In this document: one piece after another, positions 9,241-18,991 of the stretch
How the letters are laid out: every line of letters starts with the position of its first letter
How positions within the stretch are numbered: position 1 is the stretch's first letter
From: Brettanomyces bruxellensis
Lineage: Eukaryota > Ascomycota > Pichiomycetes > Pichiales > Pichiaceae
Length of the DNA stretch: 64,000 nt
Reading direction: 5' to 3'
Assembly (NCBI RefSeq): GCF_011074885.1
Contig: NC_054684.1
Location: 186,001 to 250,000, forward strand
The notes under the pieces: generated by a model
Told to the model about the DNA's origin: nothing
The model's input: the letters and a program-made list of their open reading frames with translations, nothing else
Database searches by the model: none
Program-made: the position numbers and the translations under genes

Positions 9241-10393
9241 ATATTACATTAACCTTACCATTTTGATATTATCCATTTATTATTACCGTTTGTCTATTAA
9301 TATGTGGAAGATCAGTTATGCAAAAGATTCCGAATTTAAGAACGGATATAAAGCTTAACTACGAAATATGTGCTACGAAAAGGTGTCGAAATGGCAAGAA
9401 AAGTTTGTAAAGCGAAGAACTGGAAACAAATATCAGATTTAATTAATTTGTATTGGTTGACTTTGTGAATTATCAAATCATAAACAGCTTGCAGAAAATA
9501 ATAGCAATAAAAATTATTATTCCTGAAAGTCCTTATTCATTAAGAAAGAAGCGACTTTACAGATATTACAAGAGTAGAACGAAATAAGTTCGTAAGGATT
9601 GTCGAAAAGAAGCAAAAATAGGAGAAGGTTAGCCAGCAATCGGTACAGAGAAGCAAAACAAAGAAGGTAGCGAATTTAACATGAACGTGGGTTATTTTTC
9701 ATTATTCAAGCTAAGGCTAGCTATGAACTGTTCAAAAGTACTAAAACCACCATTTGTATAAGTTGGTGCTTATTACCTGATATAACTATGTACAGCTGAG
9801 TTAAACAAAACATTTGTCCAAAATCAGTTAACATTTACATTTGCTGATGCTCCTGATTTGTTTATACTTTGTTTTATAGTAAAATCAATGACAGTTCAGA
9901 AAATCTCGATTTCAAGTTCACACATATATACCTTGCATTACTTAATCATGCAGTTACCTTCCGCCAGTGTACTTGCTCTTCATAAACTTATCTGTTTATC
10001 TGTATTTAATGAAAATGTCGGAGGTGGAGGAATTCCCACTTTGAAACTAAAATTTGGCTTCGTACATAATTTCATATAAATTTTTTAATTCATATGTATT
10101 AAATGTGTTGCGACATTTGAATAACTATATCTGTGTATGTTTGTAACTTTCCTGACTTCTCTAAAGCATGGCGTTTTGCAACAGGAAATATCATGCTGGT
10201 TTATACGCCATCTAAAATAATCCTTACACAAAATTTGGTTTCTGTAAAATTGTTGAACTTTCCTACTTTTTTATTTATAAAGGAAAAGAAACTAGCGTAC
10301 GCCGAAGAAATAATCAATCACAAGGTTCAAATTCTTTATTTATACGTTGGAGGAAGAAGGAATACCGGCGAATAAATAATATACTTATTGGAG
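9241..10393. other. Long PHO23 upstream region
   Basis: About 1.15 kb carries no recognised gene. Short open frames at 9858-10079 and 10133-10375 lack coding character. The last 200 bp are presumably the PHO23 promoter and leader. Confidence 0.4.
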
Positions 10394-11605
10394 ATGACAA
10401 AAATGAAATTTATCAATAATTCTGATGTTTCAGACCTCTATCCTGGACTGAATGAGATAACAGATGCGTTTGACGCTTTTCCATACGACTTGGTAAGCTA
10501 TTTTACTTTGCTCAAAGAAATCGATGCAAAATGCGTATATACAGTTCCATATTTGAAAGTTTACATTCATCGATTTTTAGAAATGAATAAGGAACATCCG
10601 AAGCGGGAGATTTTGTTGCGGAAGATTAGGGTACTGATTAAAGAGCTCATGCCATGTTTAGAAGAAAAGATGCATGTGGCTACCATCGCCTCTGATATAG
10701 CCAGCAAACATCTTCAAAAGATTGAGCAATGCTCAAAGATTATATATGACAATGAAATACCAGAGGATATCAGAGTTGGACCTTTACATGATCCATGTAT
10801 GAGACCAATGGAACCCACAGAGGTCTATTTACGAAGGACAGATAGTAGAGATGAAGTGCTTTTGACGAGAAGAAGACAGGAAGAGGAGCAAAAAGGTAAA
10901 CATGGCAAACGACACAATGGAACTGAAAATCATGTTCGAAATTTGGATTCCACACAGAATCAGTTGCATTCTCATACGCACCATGGTAACACGCGAAGGC
11001 ATCACAGTGAAGAATCTGAACTTCGTTTTAATATCAAGAAGCCAAAAATAGTGAAACCGAAAAAGAATATAAAGAGTTTAATTAGCTTGGTGAATGTGGA
11101 AAAGCAGAAGATCACCAGAAAAGAAAGAACCAACAAGAATCGTACGAGTCTCCTTGAGCATACCCTCCAAATTTCTGGAAATTTACAGCCGAATAATCAT
11201 TCCATGCAAAAAGCAGGAATTGAAGCTAAGAAAGGAGAGGAGAATACAAAATCTACGGAAGCGATTGTACACGTCAATAGTCATGCAACGATCGCGGACA
11301 TAGCAACAGCATTAGCAGGAAGTATTAGTCCCGCATCTGAGAATGTAAAGCAAAGTGTCAGTTCCAACAAGTCTGGAACTAAGAAGAAGACACGCAGAAG
11401 GGTGAATTCTAAAGGTGAGCCCATATATTGTTATTGTGGCCAGGTTTCATATGGTGAGATGGTTGGATGTGATGGTGAAGATTGTGAAAAGGAATGGTTC
11501 CATCTTCCCTGTACTGGATTAAAAGAACCTCCCAAGGGTGCCTGGTACTGCGAGGATTGCAAAAGTAAGATGCGTCGGAAAAGGGCGCTTCAACAGGCAC
11601 ATTAA
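10394..11605 (+). CDS. PHO23: ING-family PHD protein, Rpd3L subunit
   Basis: This is a chromatin reader of the large Rpd3 histone deacetylase complex that binds H3K4me3. The N-terminus LYPGLNEITDAF, the EIDAKCVYTVPYL helix region and ELMPCLEEKMHVA follow the ING domain of Pho23. A basic, low-complexity linker (about residues 160-340) leads to a C-terminal PHD finger (about 345-395): YCYCGQVSYGEMVGCDG, EWFHLPC and KGAWYCEDC. The GEMVGCDG and KGxWYCEDC wording fits Pho23 better than Yng1 or Yng2. The first ATG is at 10394, and a second at 10403 is also possible. The product is 403 aa against 330 in S. cerevisiae, with the extra length in the linker. CTG at 10448 encodes the conserved Leu of PGLN. 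Confidence 0.93.
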   Translation: MTKMKFINNSDVSDLYPGLNEITDAFDAFPYDLVSYFTLLKEIDAKCVYTVPYLKVYIHRFLEMNKEHPKREILLRKIRVLIKELMPCLEEKMHVATIASDIASKHLQKIEQCSKIIYDNEIPEDIRVGPLHDPCMRPMEPTEVYLRRTDSRDEVLLTRRRQEEEQKGKHGKRHNGTENHVRNLDSTQNQLHSHTHHGNTRRHHSEESELRFNIKKPKIVKPKKNIKSLISLVNVEKQKITRKERTNKNRTSLLEHTLQISGNLQPNNHSMQKAGIEAKKGEENTKSTEAIVHVNSHATIADIATALAGSISPASENVKQSVSSNKSGTKKKTRRRVNSKGEPIYCYCGQVSYGEMVGCDGEDCEKEWFHLPCTGLKEPPKGAWYCEDCKSKMRRKRALQQAH

Positions 11606-11916
11606 CCTTAAGATAAATTTGTATTATTTTGTTCAGAGCATTTGTTCGAGTCAATTGCAATGTGTGTATGATAAGGCGTATCGTAGTAAACATTGTGACA
11701 TCTTAAAAAAGGAAAAAATTGATAATGTGAGGGAAGAAATAATTACTATTTTATTTTAGAATCGATTTTATATTTCACATATTTTCGGTGCTATTCAGCT
11801 TCTGGATATCATTAAATATTGCAAATATTAATATTTCGTTCTTTATCATTGAATGTATGTTTGGAAGAATTGTACTTGCGGGCGGACCTCAGTATTAATA
11901 TATATATAATTCAGAG
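11606..11916. other. PHO23-RAM2 intergenic region
   Basis: This is a short AT-rich tandem-gene spacer. TATATATATAA at 11899-11909, 8-18 bp upstream of the RAM2 start, is too close for a normal TATA role and is probably leader. I see nothing else. Confidence 0.35.
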
Positions 11917-12885
11917 ATGAGGACCTTCGGTAATTATGACTTTTCTGATGTTGAGCCGATTCCATTGGAATCGCCCAGAACAGAAGGAAGTACAGTATGT
12001 AAAATATTATATTCAAATGAGTTCAGAGAATTAATGTCTTGCATGAAAGTTCTGATGATGAAGAACGAAATTTCAGAAAGAGCTTTATATCTAACATATG
12101 TGATTATACACAAGGTTTCTGCGCATTATTCGATTTGGCAATATCGGTATCACATATTACAGCATTTTGTTGAACAGAGGAAGAAAGAGAATAATGAGTC
12201 TGTCGTCCAAGTTCTTCAGGAAGAACTTCAGGAATGTTCTAAAATGGTTCTTAATATTCAAAAGAATTATCAGATATGGCATTATCGCCATCTTATAATA
12301 GAGCTGCTGATTAAGTACGGGTACGATGGTGATGCACGAAAATATTCTCTTGAAAAGGAAGAGTATCCTATATTGTCTATAATGCTTACGAAGGATGAAA
12401 AAAATTATCACGTCTGGTCATATAAACGTTGGTTAGTAAAAAGATTTAACATTTATGATTCTCCTACGGAATTGACATTCACCACAAATATGTTGAAGAA
12501 CGACGTCAGAAACAACTCGGCATGGAGCTTTAGACTCTTTTTGCTTTTCGGTTATGATAAGCCATCCGTTGATTTAAAATCTGAATTCGATTTTGTGAAA
12601 AAGCAGATCAAAAGGTCACCCACAAATCCGTCCTCATGGAATTATTTACGAGGAATTTGCGACAACTCGGGAACCAGTTTATGCAAATTTAAACAGTTTA
12701 TCAGCAGTTTTACTGAAAATGATGAGAACATTTCAATTCCAGCAATTGAACTTCTCGCGGTCATATACACTAAAGAAAATGATTGGGAAAAGGCGAACGG
12801 AATTTATGGCCTCTTGGCGGATAAATTAGATCCAATTCGGTCAAATTATTGGAATTTCAAAAAGCTAAATTTAAAGATTGACTGA
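11917..12885 (+). CDS. RAM2: Farnesyltransferase / GGTase-I alpha subunit
   Basis: This is the shared alpha subunit of protein farnesyltransferase and geranylgeranyltransferase I, which attach isoprenoids to CaaX proteins such as Ras and a-factor in the cytosol. At least five PPTA-type helical repeats are readable, each with the Trp-x-x-Arg/Tyr core: SIWQYRYHIL (about 71), QIWHYRHLII (about 121), HVWSYKRWLV (about 167), SAWSFRLFLL (about 203) and SSWNYLRGI (about 241). The product is 322 aa (316 in S. cerevisiae). The ATG at 11917 is the first in frame. Isoprenoid donors derive from the mevalonate pathway, whose ERG12 gene is also in this window. Confidence 0.93.
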   Translation: MRTFGNYDFSDVEPIPLESPRTEGSTVCKILYSNEFRELMSCMKVLMMKNEISERALYLTYVIIHKVSAHYSIWQYRYHILQHFVEQRKKENNESVVQVLQEELQECSKMVLNIQKNYQIWHYRHLIIELLIKYGYDGDARKYSLEKEEYPILSIMLTKDEKNYHVWSYKRWLVKRFNIYDSPTELTFTTNMLKNDVRNNSAWSFRLFLLFGYDKPSVDLKSEFDFVKKQIKRSPTNPSSWNYLRGICDNSGTSLCKFKQFISSFTENDENISIPAIELLAVIYTKENDWEKANGIYGLLADKLDPIRSNYWNFKKLNLKID

Positions 12886-13106
12886 ACAGCATTGCGATCT
12901 AGCACGCTTCATAGCTTTGCGATAGGTGGTGACTTTAAGGTTTGTATTACTGTTCTGCTTTATCATTTACATGAAAAGCTGATAATAAATGTTACAAGAG
13001 ATCTTGACGAAATAAAATATATTTCAAATTCATTATGCTTTTCTTAGGTTTTTAGAATGAAAATATATATATATCTATATATTGTATCCTTTTCGTCTGC
13101 AGAAGC
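12886..13106. other. RAM2 3' flank
   Basis: This is AT-rich sequence before a solo LTR, with an ATATATATATATCTATATAT tract at about 13062. No gene was seen. Confidence 0.3.
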
Positions 13107-13526
13107 TGTTGTTATCCGAAATTTATTGAAGGCTTTCTTTATATTATAATTACGTAAGTAAGCAGCTAATACTAATTCTATGTAGTAGAAATAATATCAG
13201 TAAGTTGGTCCCTTAATAACTAGCTTAGCTTCGTTAACTTTCGTTATTCCACATGACCGTTTACATCATACATATTTCATCTGCACAGAAGTGGCAAAGC
13301 CCTTAATTATAAACAAAAAACTTTTCAACTGATGGTTCCCTAGGTTCCTCAAGTTATTTCTATTGTTTATTTCCTTATTCTCAACCATCTTTTTGTTTAA
13401 CAAACTTTCCTTGCTTTCCTCTTCAATCCTTATTAAAGACCAACATTAAATAAGCTTCGCATCCGTTCACCAAATTCATATTCCAGATTACGTAACTCAA
13501 CCAAATATTAGCGCACATAAACAACA
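13107..13526 (+). mobile_element. Solo LTR, family C, copy 1
   Basis: This 420-bp element runs from TGTTGTTATCCGA to AACAACA. It aligns along its length with the copy at 18109-18550. The flanking 5-mers GAAGC (13102-13106) and GGAGC (13527-13531) are a target duplication with one change. It lies about 450 bp upstream of the next gene. Confidence 0.85.
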
Positions 13527-13975
13527 GGAGCATCCTTCAGTCCTCTTCAAAAAATAAAACGCTTATGAAACAACTAGAGGTATTTTTTAATTTTACCCAG
13601 AAAAAAAATTCATTCTTCTGGCGGTGAAGAGTAGGTATCCTCATTTTTTTTCTGCAAGCCATCTATCTACATACACTTTGGTTAAATTTTATTTGTGCCC
13701 GCGCGCATTTTCAATTGCCTGTTTATAGGAGATACGTTGCCTGTTTGTTTACATTTATTTGTATTAGTACATCAACTTTACTTGTTTTCTTCTTACATAA
13801 AATTGTCATATATTTTCTTCACCATTTTTTTCATGCTCGCGTTTTGGTGTTGTTTCCCCTTTTCTCAATAGATCCTTATTCTTCTGTTTACAAAGTCAAT
13901 ACTTCAACTATATTTCTTTTGACCTATTTCAACTGCTCAAGTCTTGAAAAAAAGGAATAAAAAAGCAACTTCAAA
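13527..13975. other. Upstream region of the unrecognised membrane protein
   Basis: This is T-rich promoter-like sequence with many TTTGT/TTCTT runs. The open frame at 13715-13960 is a low-complexity artefact. Confidence 0.35.
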
Positions 13976-15019
13976 ATGACCACCTTATCCAAGCAGACAA
14001 AAGCCCAGTTGGCTGAAATAGCTGCTAACCTAGGGATTGATGTTTCGGGATGCAGAATCAAAAGAGATTTTTATGCGACAATTAAAGATTACTTCCAAGA
14101 ACATTATGATGAGTTTAAGCCAGGTTCCCCATATTATGATTTAGCACATAGTTCAAGACTAGCTGCAGCGGGATCGCCTAAAAAAGCTGTTGTGGTTACC
14201 GAAGAAGTTTCAAGTGAAGGTGAAACCGAGCAAGAGAATACTGAGGAAGCAAAAGAGTATGACAATGAGGATGACGAAACCGAGGAAGAGGACCTTAAAA
14301 AGGTCCAAGAGTCTGAAGAATTAGGAGAATCCGAAGAAAGTGACAATGCAGAAGACACACCCAAAACCAAGGATAATTGTGCTTTGTGTACTTGTTCGCC
14401 ATTGAAATCATTTGTCGAATGTGAAAAGATCGCACAGTTACATGCTTTCGTTTTGGAAAAGAATGAGGAGGCCAGAGAATATCTCAGTGATCCATACTCG
14501 ATAAATGATCTCATATTTATTTTCGAATCTTTCGTTTTATTGTGGAACGAGCTTCAGTTCACTCAGATTCAATCCGCAGTTTGGATTCCCGCAACTATTA
14601 AAGCTCAATTGCCATCACCGATTCTTGACTGGTCCATACTTGATTTCTCATCAATTTCCACTACTACTTTTGCTTCTACCTTACTCTGGGTCGTTTCTTT
14701 TCTCTTTGTTCCAAAAGTTTTTTCGTACTACGTTAACTTCACTTATGATTTTGAGTACGATTCGTTTACCTTTGCTTTAGCAAAGTTATTTGTTGGCTTG
14801 ATAGTGTTTAAGACTCAAATTAATACCACTGAAATCCAGAGAGATTTAGATTTTGAATTTACGAATACGCAATGCTCTGTGGAGTTTCTTTATCAGTATA
14901 CTCGTCATGCTATTTTGACAAGTGTGATTTTCTTAAGGAACACCTTTGGAAATTGGGTTTTGATTGATGCTATCTTCTGCACATTGATTTCACTCTATGC
15001 TAATCTAGCATTCGTGTAA
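13976..15019 (+). CDS. Unrecognised SAP/HeH-like membrane protein
   Basis: I do not recognise this 347-aa protein. Residues 1-45 form a small helical, SAP/HeH-like unit: SKQTKAQLAEIAANLGID, then RDFYATIKDYFQEHYDEF. A very acidic linker (about 75-135, dominated by Glu, Asp and Ser) follows. After CALCTCSPLK the C-terminal half has hydrophobic segments near 240-260 (LLWVVSFLFVPKVFSYYV), 270-285 and 325-345 (VLIDAIFCTLISLYANLAFV). The layout resembles membrane proteins with an N-terminal DNA- or chromatin-binding module, such as inner nuclear membrane proteins, but that is inference from architecture alone. The ATG at 13976 is the first in frame. It converges with CDC8. Confidence 0.8.
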   Translation: MTTLSKQTKAQLAEIAANLGIDVSGCRIKRDFYATIKDYFQEHYDEFKPGSPYYDLAHSSRLAAAGSPKKAVVVTEEVSSEGETEQENTEEAKEYDNEDDETEEEDLKKVQESEELGESEESDNAEDTPKTKDNCALCTCSPLKSFVECEKIAQLHAFVLEKNEEAREYLSDPYSINDLIFIFESFVLLWNELQFTQIQSAVWIPATIKAQLPSPILDWSILDFSSISTTTFASTLLWVVSFLFVPKVFSYYVNFTYDFEYDSFTFALAKLFVGLIVFKTQINTTEIQRDLDFEFTNTQCSVEFLYQYTRHAILTSVIFLRNTFGNWVLIDAIFCTLISLYANLAFV

Positions 15020-15381
15020 CTAATTGCAGATATATGTATTACCCGGAAAATTTAACATATCTTACCAGGCCCTTCAAATATCAATTAATCCTTAAATGGT
15101 GAATGTTTATTCTCCGGTAACATTGCCCTACTTGTTATTTTCCGAAACATTGACTTTCTCTTTCACTTATTTCTTCTCTATTCAAACCCTTTTTTTTCTC
15201 ATTGTTGGGGTCTTTCTTTAGTGTTCTTTTTTTCATCTTTTTCAGTTGGTTGTTATCAACTGTGTATTTTTACTTTATCTATGTACAATCTGTTTCTTAT
15301 ATTCATTATCATTTTCTGTTCATTTTATATCTTTTGTACACACGCTTGCCGAAGTATGTTTAAATATTGATGCAGGCATGT
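15020..15381. other. Convergent 3' region
   Basis: This T-rich spacer between two converging genes has several poly-T tracts suited to 3' ends for both. No gene was seen. Confidence 0.4.
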
Positions 15382-16002
15382 TTAAAATGTTTGTATATCA
15401 TTGTTAATTCCATTTATCACAGGCTCAACTAAATTCCATATCTCATCATGAACCTCTTCAATACTTTTGTTATCAACATTAATGTTATGCCATTCAGAAA
15501 ATCCTTCAAATTTTTTAAATTGTGCACAAACTTTCTTCTGAAATTCCGATTCTTCATACCTTTCTTCACCAAAACCAGATCTTGTTGTCACCTGAAGCAT
15601 ATCGTTAAACTTTAGAAATATGGTAACATCTGGCTTTGGCATACCAAGATCTGGATTCAGACACCACTGAAACTTAAGACCCTTGGCACCTGAGTATGCC
15701 ACACCCGAATACACGTATCTATCAACAACTACAATATATTGATTTGTTAATAGGTCTATAATTTTATCCTGCAGTTCCCAACGATTAGCTGAGAATAAAA
15801 GATGTACAGATTCATCCGAAAGTTTGTACTTCTTATCCTTCAAATATTGATCAATTAGCTTTCCGATAGCTGTAGTTCTCTCAGGAAACTTCAGTAATTT
15901 CACAGAACGATTACTATCTTGCAACCTTCTAACTAGCTTTAAAGTTTGAGTGGATTTGCCACTTCTATCAAGCCCCTCTATAGCAATTAAAGGCGCTCTC
16001 AT
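15382..16002 (-). CDS. CDC8: Thymidylate kinase
   Basis: This enzyme phosphorylates dTMP to dTDP, an essential step in dTTP supply. The P-loop is GLDRSGKST at residues 10-18, the DRY motif is at 94-96 (VVVDRYVYSGVAYSGAKG) and the lid-region arginines are in RSGFGEERYE. The length is 206 aa, close to the 216 aa of S. cerevisiae Cdc8. The start ATG at 16002 places the P-loop at the usual distance from the N-terminus. tRNA-Ser lies 167 bp upstream on the same strand. Confidence 0.95.
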   Translation of the reverse strand: MRAPLIAIEGLDRSGKSTQTLKLVRRLQDSNRSVKLLKFPERTTAIGKLIDQYLKDKKYKLSDESVHLLFSANRWELQDKIIDLLTNQYIVVVDRYVYSGVAYSGAKGLKFQWCLNPDLGMPKPDVTIFLKFNDMLQVTTRSGFGEERYEESEFQKKVCAQFKKFEGFSEWHNINVDNKSIEEVHDEIWNLVEPVINGINNDIQTF

Positions 16003-16168
16003 GTTGATTGCCTAAAATGTATACCTGTCAATAAACTAAAAGAAAGCTCTTGCTTCCATTCACATAAATAATATAATAATACACATAATTTCTTTCCATA
16101 GAGATAAGTTGAAGCACAGAATCCACGGATGTAAAAAATATATAGGAGGTGTAGAAAAACAAAAAACA

Positions 16169-16262
16169 CGACAGCAGCAGGATTTGAACCTGCGCGGACA
16201 AAGTCCATTTGATACCCCTTTGGGATTCGAGTCAAACGCCTTAACCACTCGGCCATGCTGTC
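16169..16262 (-). tRNA. tRNA-Ser (CGA), with intron
   Basis: A class II tRNA is readable on the minus strand. The acceptor is GACAGCA/TGCTGTC with discriminator G. The D arm is TGGCCGAGTGGTTAAGGCG. The anticodon stem is TTTGA/TCAAA with loop CTCGAA, giving anticodon CGA. About 12 extra bases (around CCCAAAGGGG) sit just after the anticodon, consistent with a small tRNA intron. The long variable arm is GGACTTTGTCC and the T arm is GCAGGTTCAAATCCTGC. A family E element begins 12 bp upstream. Confidence 0.93.
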
Positions 16263-16273
16263 AATTTGCAAAA

Positions 16274-16553
16274 TGTAAGGGGTCTGCTTTGGTTTGAACC
16301 TACATTACTTTAGATTATGTAAGTACAAAGTGATTTGTGTGTTTGTTTTGAAGTGTTGAATCAAACCACTAAAAGATGAAATATTATATGTTACAAAGTA
16401 ATGTGTTTAGAATGTTATGATGTAGTTTAAGTAAGTGCGGAAGTAATATATAATGAAATAATCAACTAGTTTGTATTCACTAGGATATAGATAGAAGCAC
16501 CCCCTTGTATATGCTTATAATTTGAAGTATTAATATATTTATTTTATTGACTT
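16274..16553. mobile_element. Family E element next to tRNA-Ser
   Basis: It starts TGTAAGGGGTC. These eleven bases are the exact reverse complement of the right end of the LTRs near tRNA-Trp, which suggests a related element in the other orientation. It is cut at 16554 by an LTR B copy. Parts recur at 412-575, 880-1130 and 7009-7085. Confidence 0.6.
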
Positions 16554-17500
16554 TGTCGAAGTTAAGAGAGACCTTATGAGTTACTCCAGGCTTTAGCTAT
16601 CAAACTCCTTCTTTAATAGAACTTTTAAGAACCTAGCAGTCGGGGAGATTCAGACAATTGTAAGGTCGGTTACCTAAGTGGGTGGATATAGATGTACCAA
16701 GTGGTCTGTGTGATAATGTTAATGCCTTTAACATTCTAACAATTGTGTATGTGTCACCATAGAAGAAAATGAAACTACTTCCTTTACTCTGTCACCATCA
16801 AGTGGGGTCGAACTAGTTGTATTGCAAAATAGGCTCTCTGGTCTAGTCTCTTCTGTCAAAACAATAGAAAAATAGAACAATGCGTTTCTAAGAAGAACGA
16901 GGTCTATTGTCTAGGTTGTCGTATAAGCAGAAGAGTGATGTTAAAGTTAGTGTTACCAGATTTATATAGTGTTTCAATATTTATTGTAGTATGTAATAAA
17001 GAGTATGTATAATGATATACAAAAGAGAATGTAATAGATGCATCGAGAGTCGCGTCTACATAAAGCTGCCCTGCCTTGTTTATGCCCAAGAAAACCTCGC
17101 TCATAAGGATCAAAGGTATTTAAATATGTGCAATTTCCCTTTTTATCCAGTTCATTTTACCTTCTTACTTAGTTATTTTTACTTTTATACTTTTCCTTTC
17201 TTTAGCCTTAAAAACACTCAATACTAGTTATAACAAAAACTTCATAAAGTAATCGGCGTCACACTTAAACCAATTAAATAAACTATTACAATTATAAAGA
17301 AAAATGCTTAATTCTGAGGACATAATTATCACCATTGATAAATCTTATTTTGCTGACTTTTTAACGTACACAATTAATGCATTTTCTTTAGGATGTTTTT
17401 AATTAAATATTATTTGAGCTCATTGCTATCTAAGTATAAGTTCAGATTTTAAAACGAGTGAATCTATTGACGTATGATAATAATAGGCTAATACTGCTCT
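16554..17500 (+). mobile_element. LTR B copy containing the family A segment
   Basis: It begins TGTCGAAGTTAAGAGAGACC and follows LTR B (7183-7440) to about 16850. It then contains a family A segment (16853-17290), and at about 17300-17490 it rejoins sequence matching the 3' part of LTR B (compare 7577-7770). Families A and B thus appear to be long and short forms of one LTR. The right terminus is eroded and the end is approximate. Confidence 0.6.
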
Positions 17501-18103
17501 TAGGCGTGTTCACGTAATCGCGGAGCTTCAAGACCTCATCCCAGCAGGAAAAAGTCTGGTTCAAACTCTGTGATAGTGATATAATATAGAGCTTCTCGTA
17601 TGAATACACCCAGTCGGCAAGATTGTCAGCTTTCACATTAATATCCTCGTATTTGAGTGTAGACGAGTCGATTATCTACATACGATACATATCCATGCTT
17701 AGATTGAACTTTTCATTTATGGGTTCCGGGATCAAAAATCTTAGTTATAATTTTACATGTCTGATAGTATGATGCTCTATATGCTATTAACTTATTTAGC
17801 TGCAGTTTAAAATGGGTAAATCATCAACATATTTGACCATAATATATTAGCAATCGCTTTTTGTATTCATTTGATACGTTTCGAAGTTGTTAAGAGACCA
17901 TCTTTCGACTCCAAATCCTCCTAATATAAGGTTAAAAATGCTATTTAAGCATAATTAACATTTTGTTTTTGCTCTTCTTCTTCAACCTTTATCATTTTTA
18001 TACTTCCGCTCTTTTTCTCTTCAGAAGTTTTGATATTAAAATGCTTGGTCAGTTATATAAAATTGTTGAGGAAAATATGTTTATTCAGCACAATTGTTTA
18101 CTT
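17500..18103. other. Retroelement graveyard, possible coding relic
   Basis: No cellular gene was found. On the minus strand about 17685-17442 stays open and gives a helical-looking peptide with VKADNLADWVYSYEKL. This might be a gag relic, but I cannot match it to anything. The rest looks like degraded repeat DNA. Confidence 0.3.
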
Positions 18104-18108
18104 CTTTT

Positions 18109-18550
18109 TGTTGCAATCCGAGATTTATTGAAAGCTTCCTTTATATACTAATTACGTAAATAAGCAGCTAATACTAATTCTCTGTAGTAGAAATAATATC
18201 AGTAGGTTGGTCCCTTAATAACTAGCTTAACTTCGTTAACTTTCGTTATTCCACATGACCGTTTCATCATGCATATTTCATCTGCACAGAAGTGGCAAAG
18301 CCCTTAATTATAAACAAAAAACTTTTCTCTGATGGTTTCCTGAGTTCCTCAATTTTCATTGTTTGATTACTTAATCAACCAATGAGAAATACCTTTTTCT
18401 CAACCATCTTTTCGTTTAACTAACCTTTCTTGCTTTCCTCTTCAATCCGTATTAAAGACCAATCACCATACAAATCAGAATCACATCCGTTCACCAAATT
18501 CACATTCCAGATTACGTAACTCAACCAAATATTAGCGCATACTAACAACA
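18109..18550 (+). mobile_element. Solo LTR, family C, copy 2
   Basis: This 442-bp element runs from TGTTGCAATCCGA to AACAACA, with a perfect target duplication CTTTT (18104-18108 and 18551-18555). It contains CTTTATATACTA. It is about 90% like 13107-13526 by eye. Confidence 0.9.
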
Positions 18551-18590
18551 CTTTTTAACTAATAGCCGAAATATATTTTTTATTAATTTT

Positions 18591-18972
18591 TGTTAGACGA
18601 CACACTTGAGAATCAATGTACAAATGTTTACAGAAACTGAAATATCGCTAATGGGAGGGAGACTCTATGATAACCACGAAGTAGTAAGGCTAGGCACTCG
18701 AGAATAGAGAATATATATGAAAGAAAGGTAGGGTACGAATGTATACCACCAGAAATATTTATAGATCAGTTTCTAGTATTTCCACGTAATATCAGCTTAT
18801 TTATCTTGCGATGATCAAAAGATAGTTGTTAGTTATCCTCTTATATCGGTATGAAATACTGTCAAGTGTTATATAAAGGACAAGAGAAAATTTTCTGTTC
18901 CCCCTTCACGAGAAGGAGTGAATTCTCACATATAATTGTTAGGAAAGCCCTATTCAGGGCTGTCATCTAACA
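18591..18972 (+). mobile_element. LTR family D with adjacent primer-binding-like site
   Basis: This 382-bp element runs from TGTTAGACGACAC to GTCATCTAACA, with inverted ends TGTTAGA/TCTAACA. Four bases later comes TGGCGCGAAGGGATC (18977-18991), which starts with TGG as a tRNA 3'-CCA primer-binding site would. This therefore looks like a 5' LTR with the first bases of the internal region, the rest lost. No gag-pol frame follows. Confidence 0.65.
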
Positions 18973-18976
18973 AATT

Positions 18977-18991
18977 TGGCGCGAAGGGATC
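18977..18991 (+). other. Putative primer-binding site
   Basis: TGGCGCGAAGGGATC would pair with a tRNA 3' end reading GATCCCTTCGCGCCA. The tRNA was not identified in this window. Confidence 0.45.
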
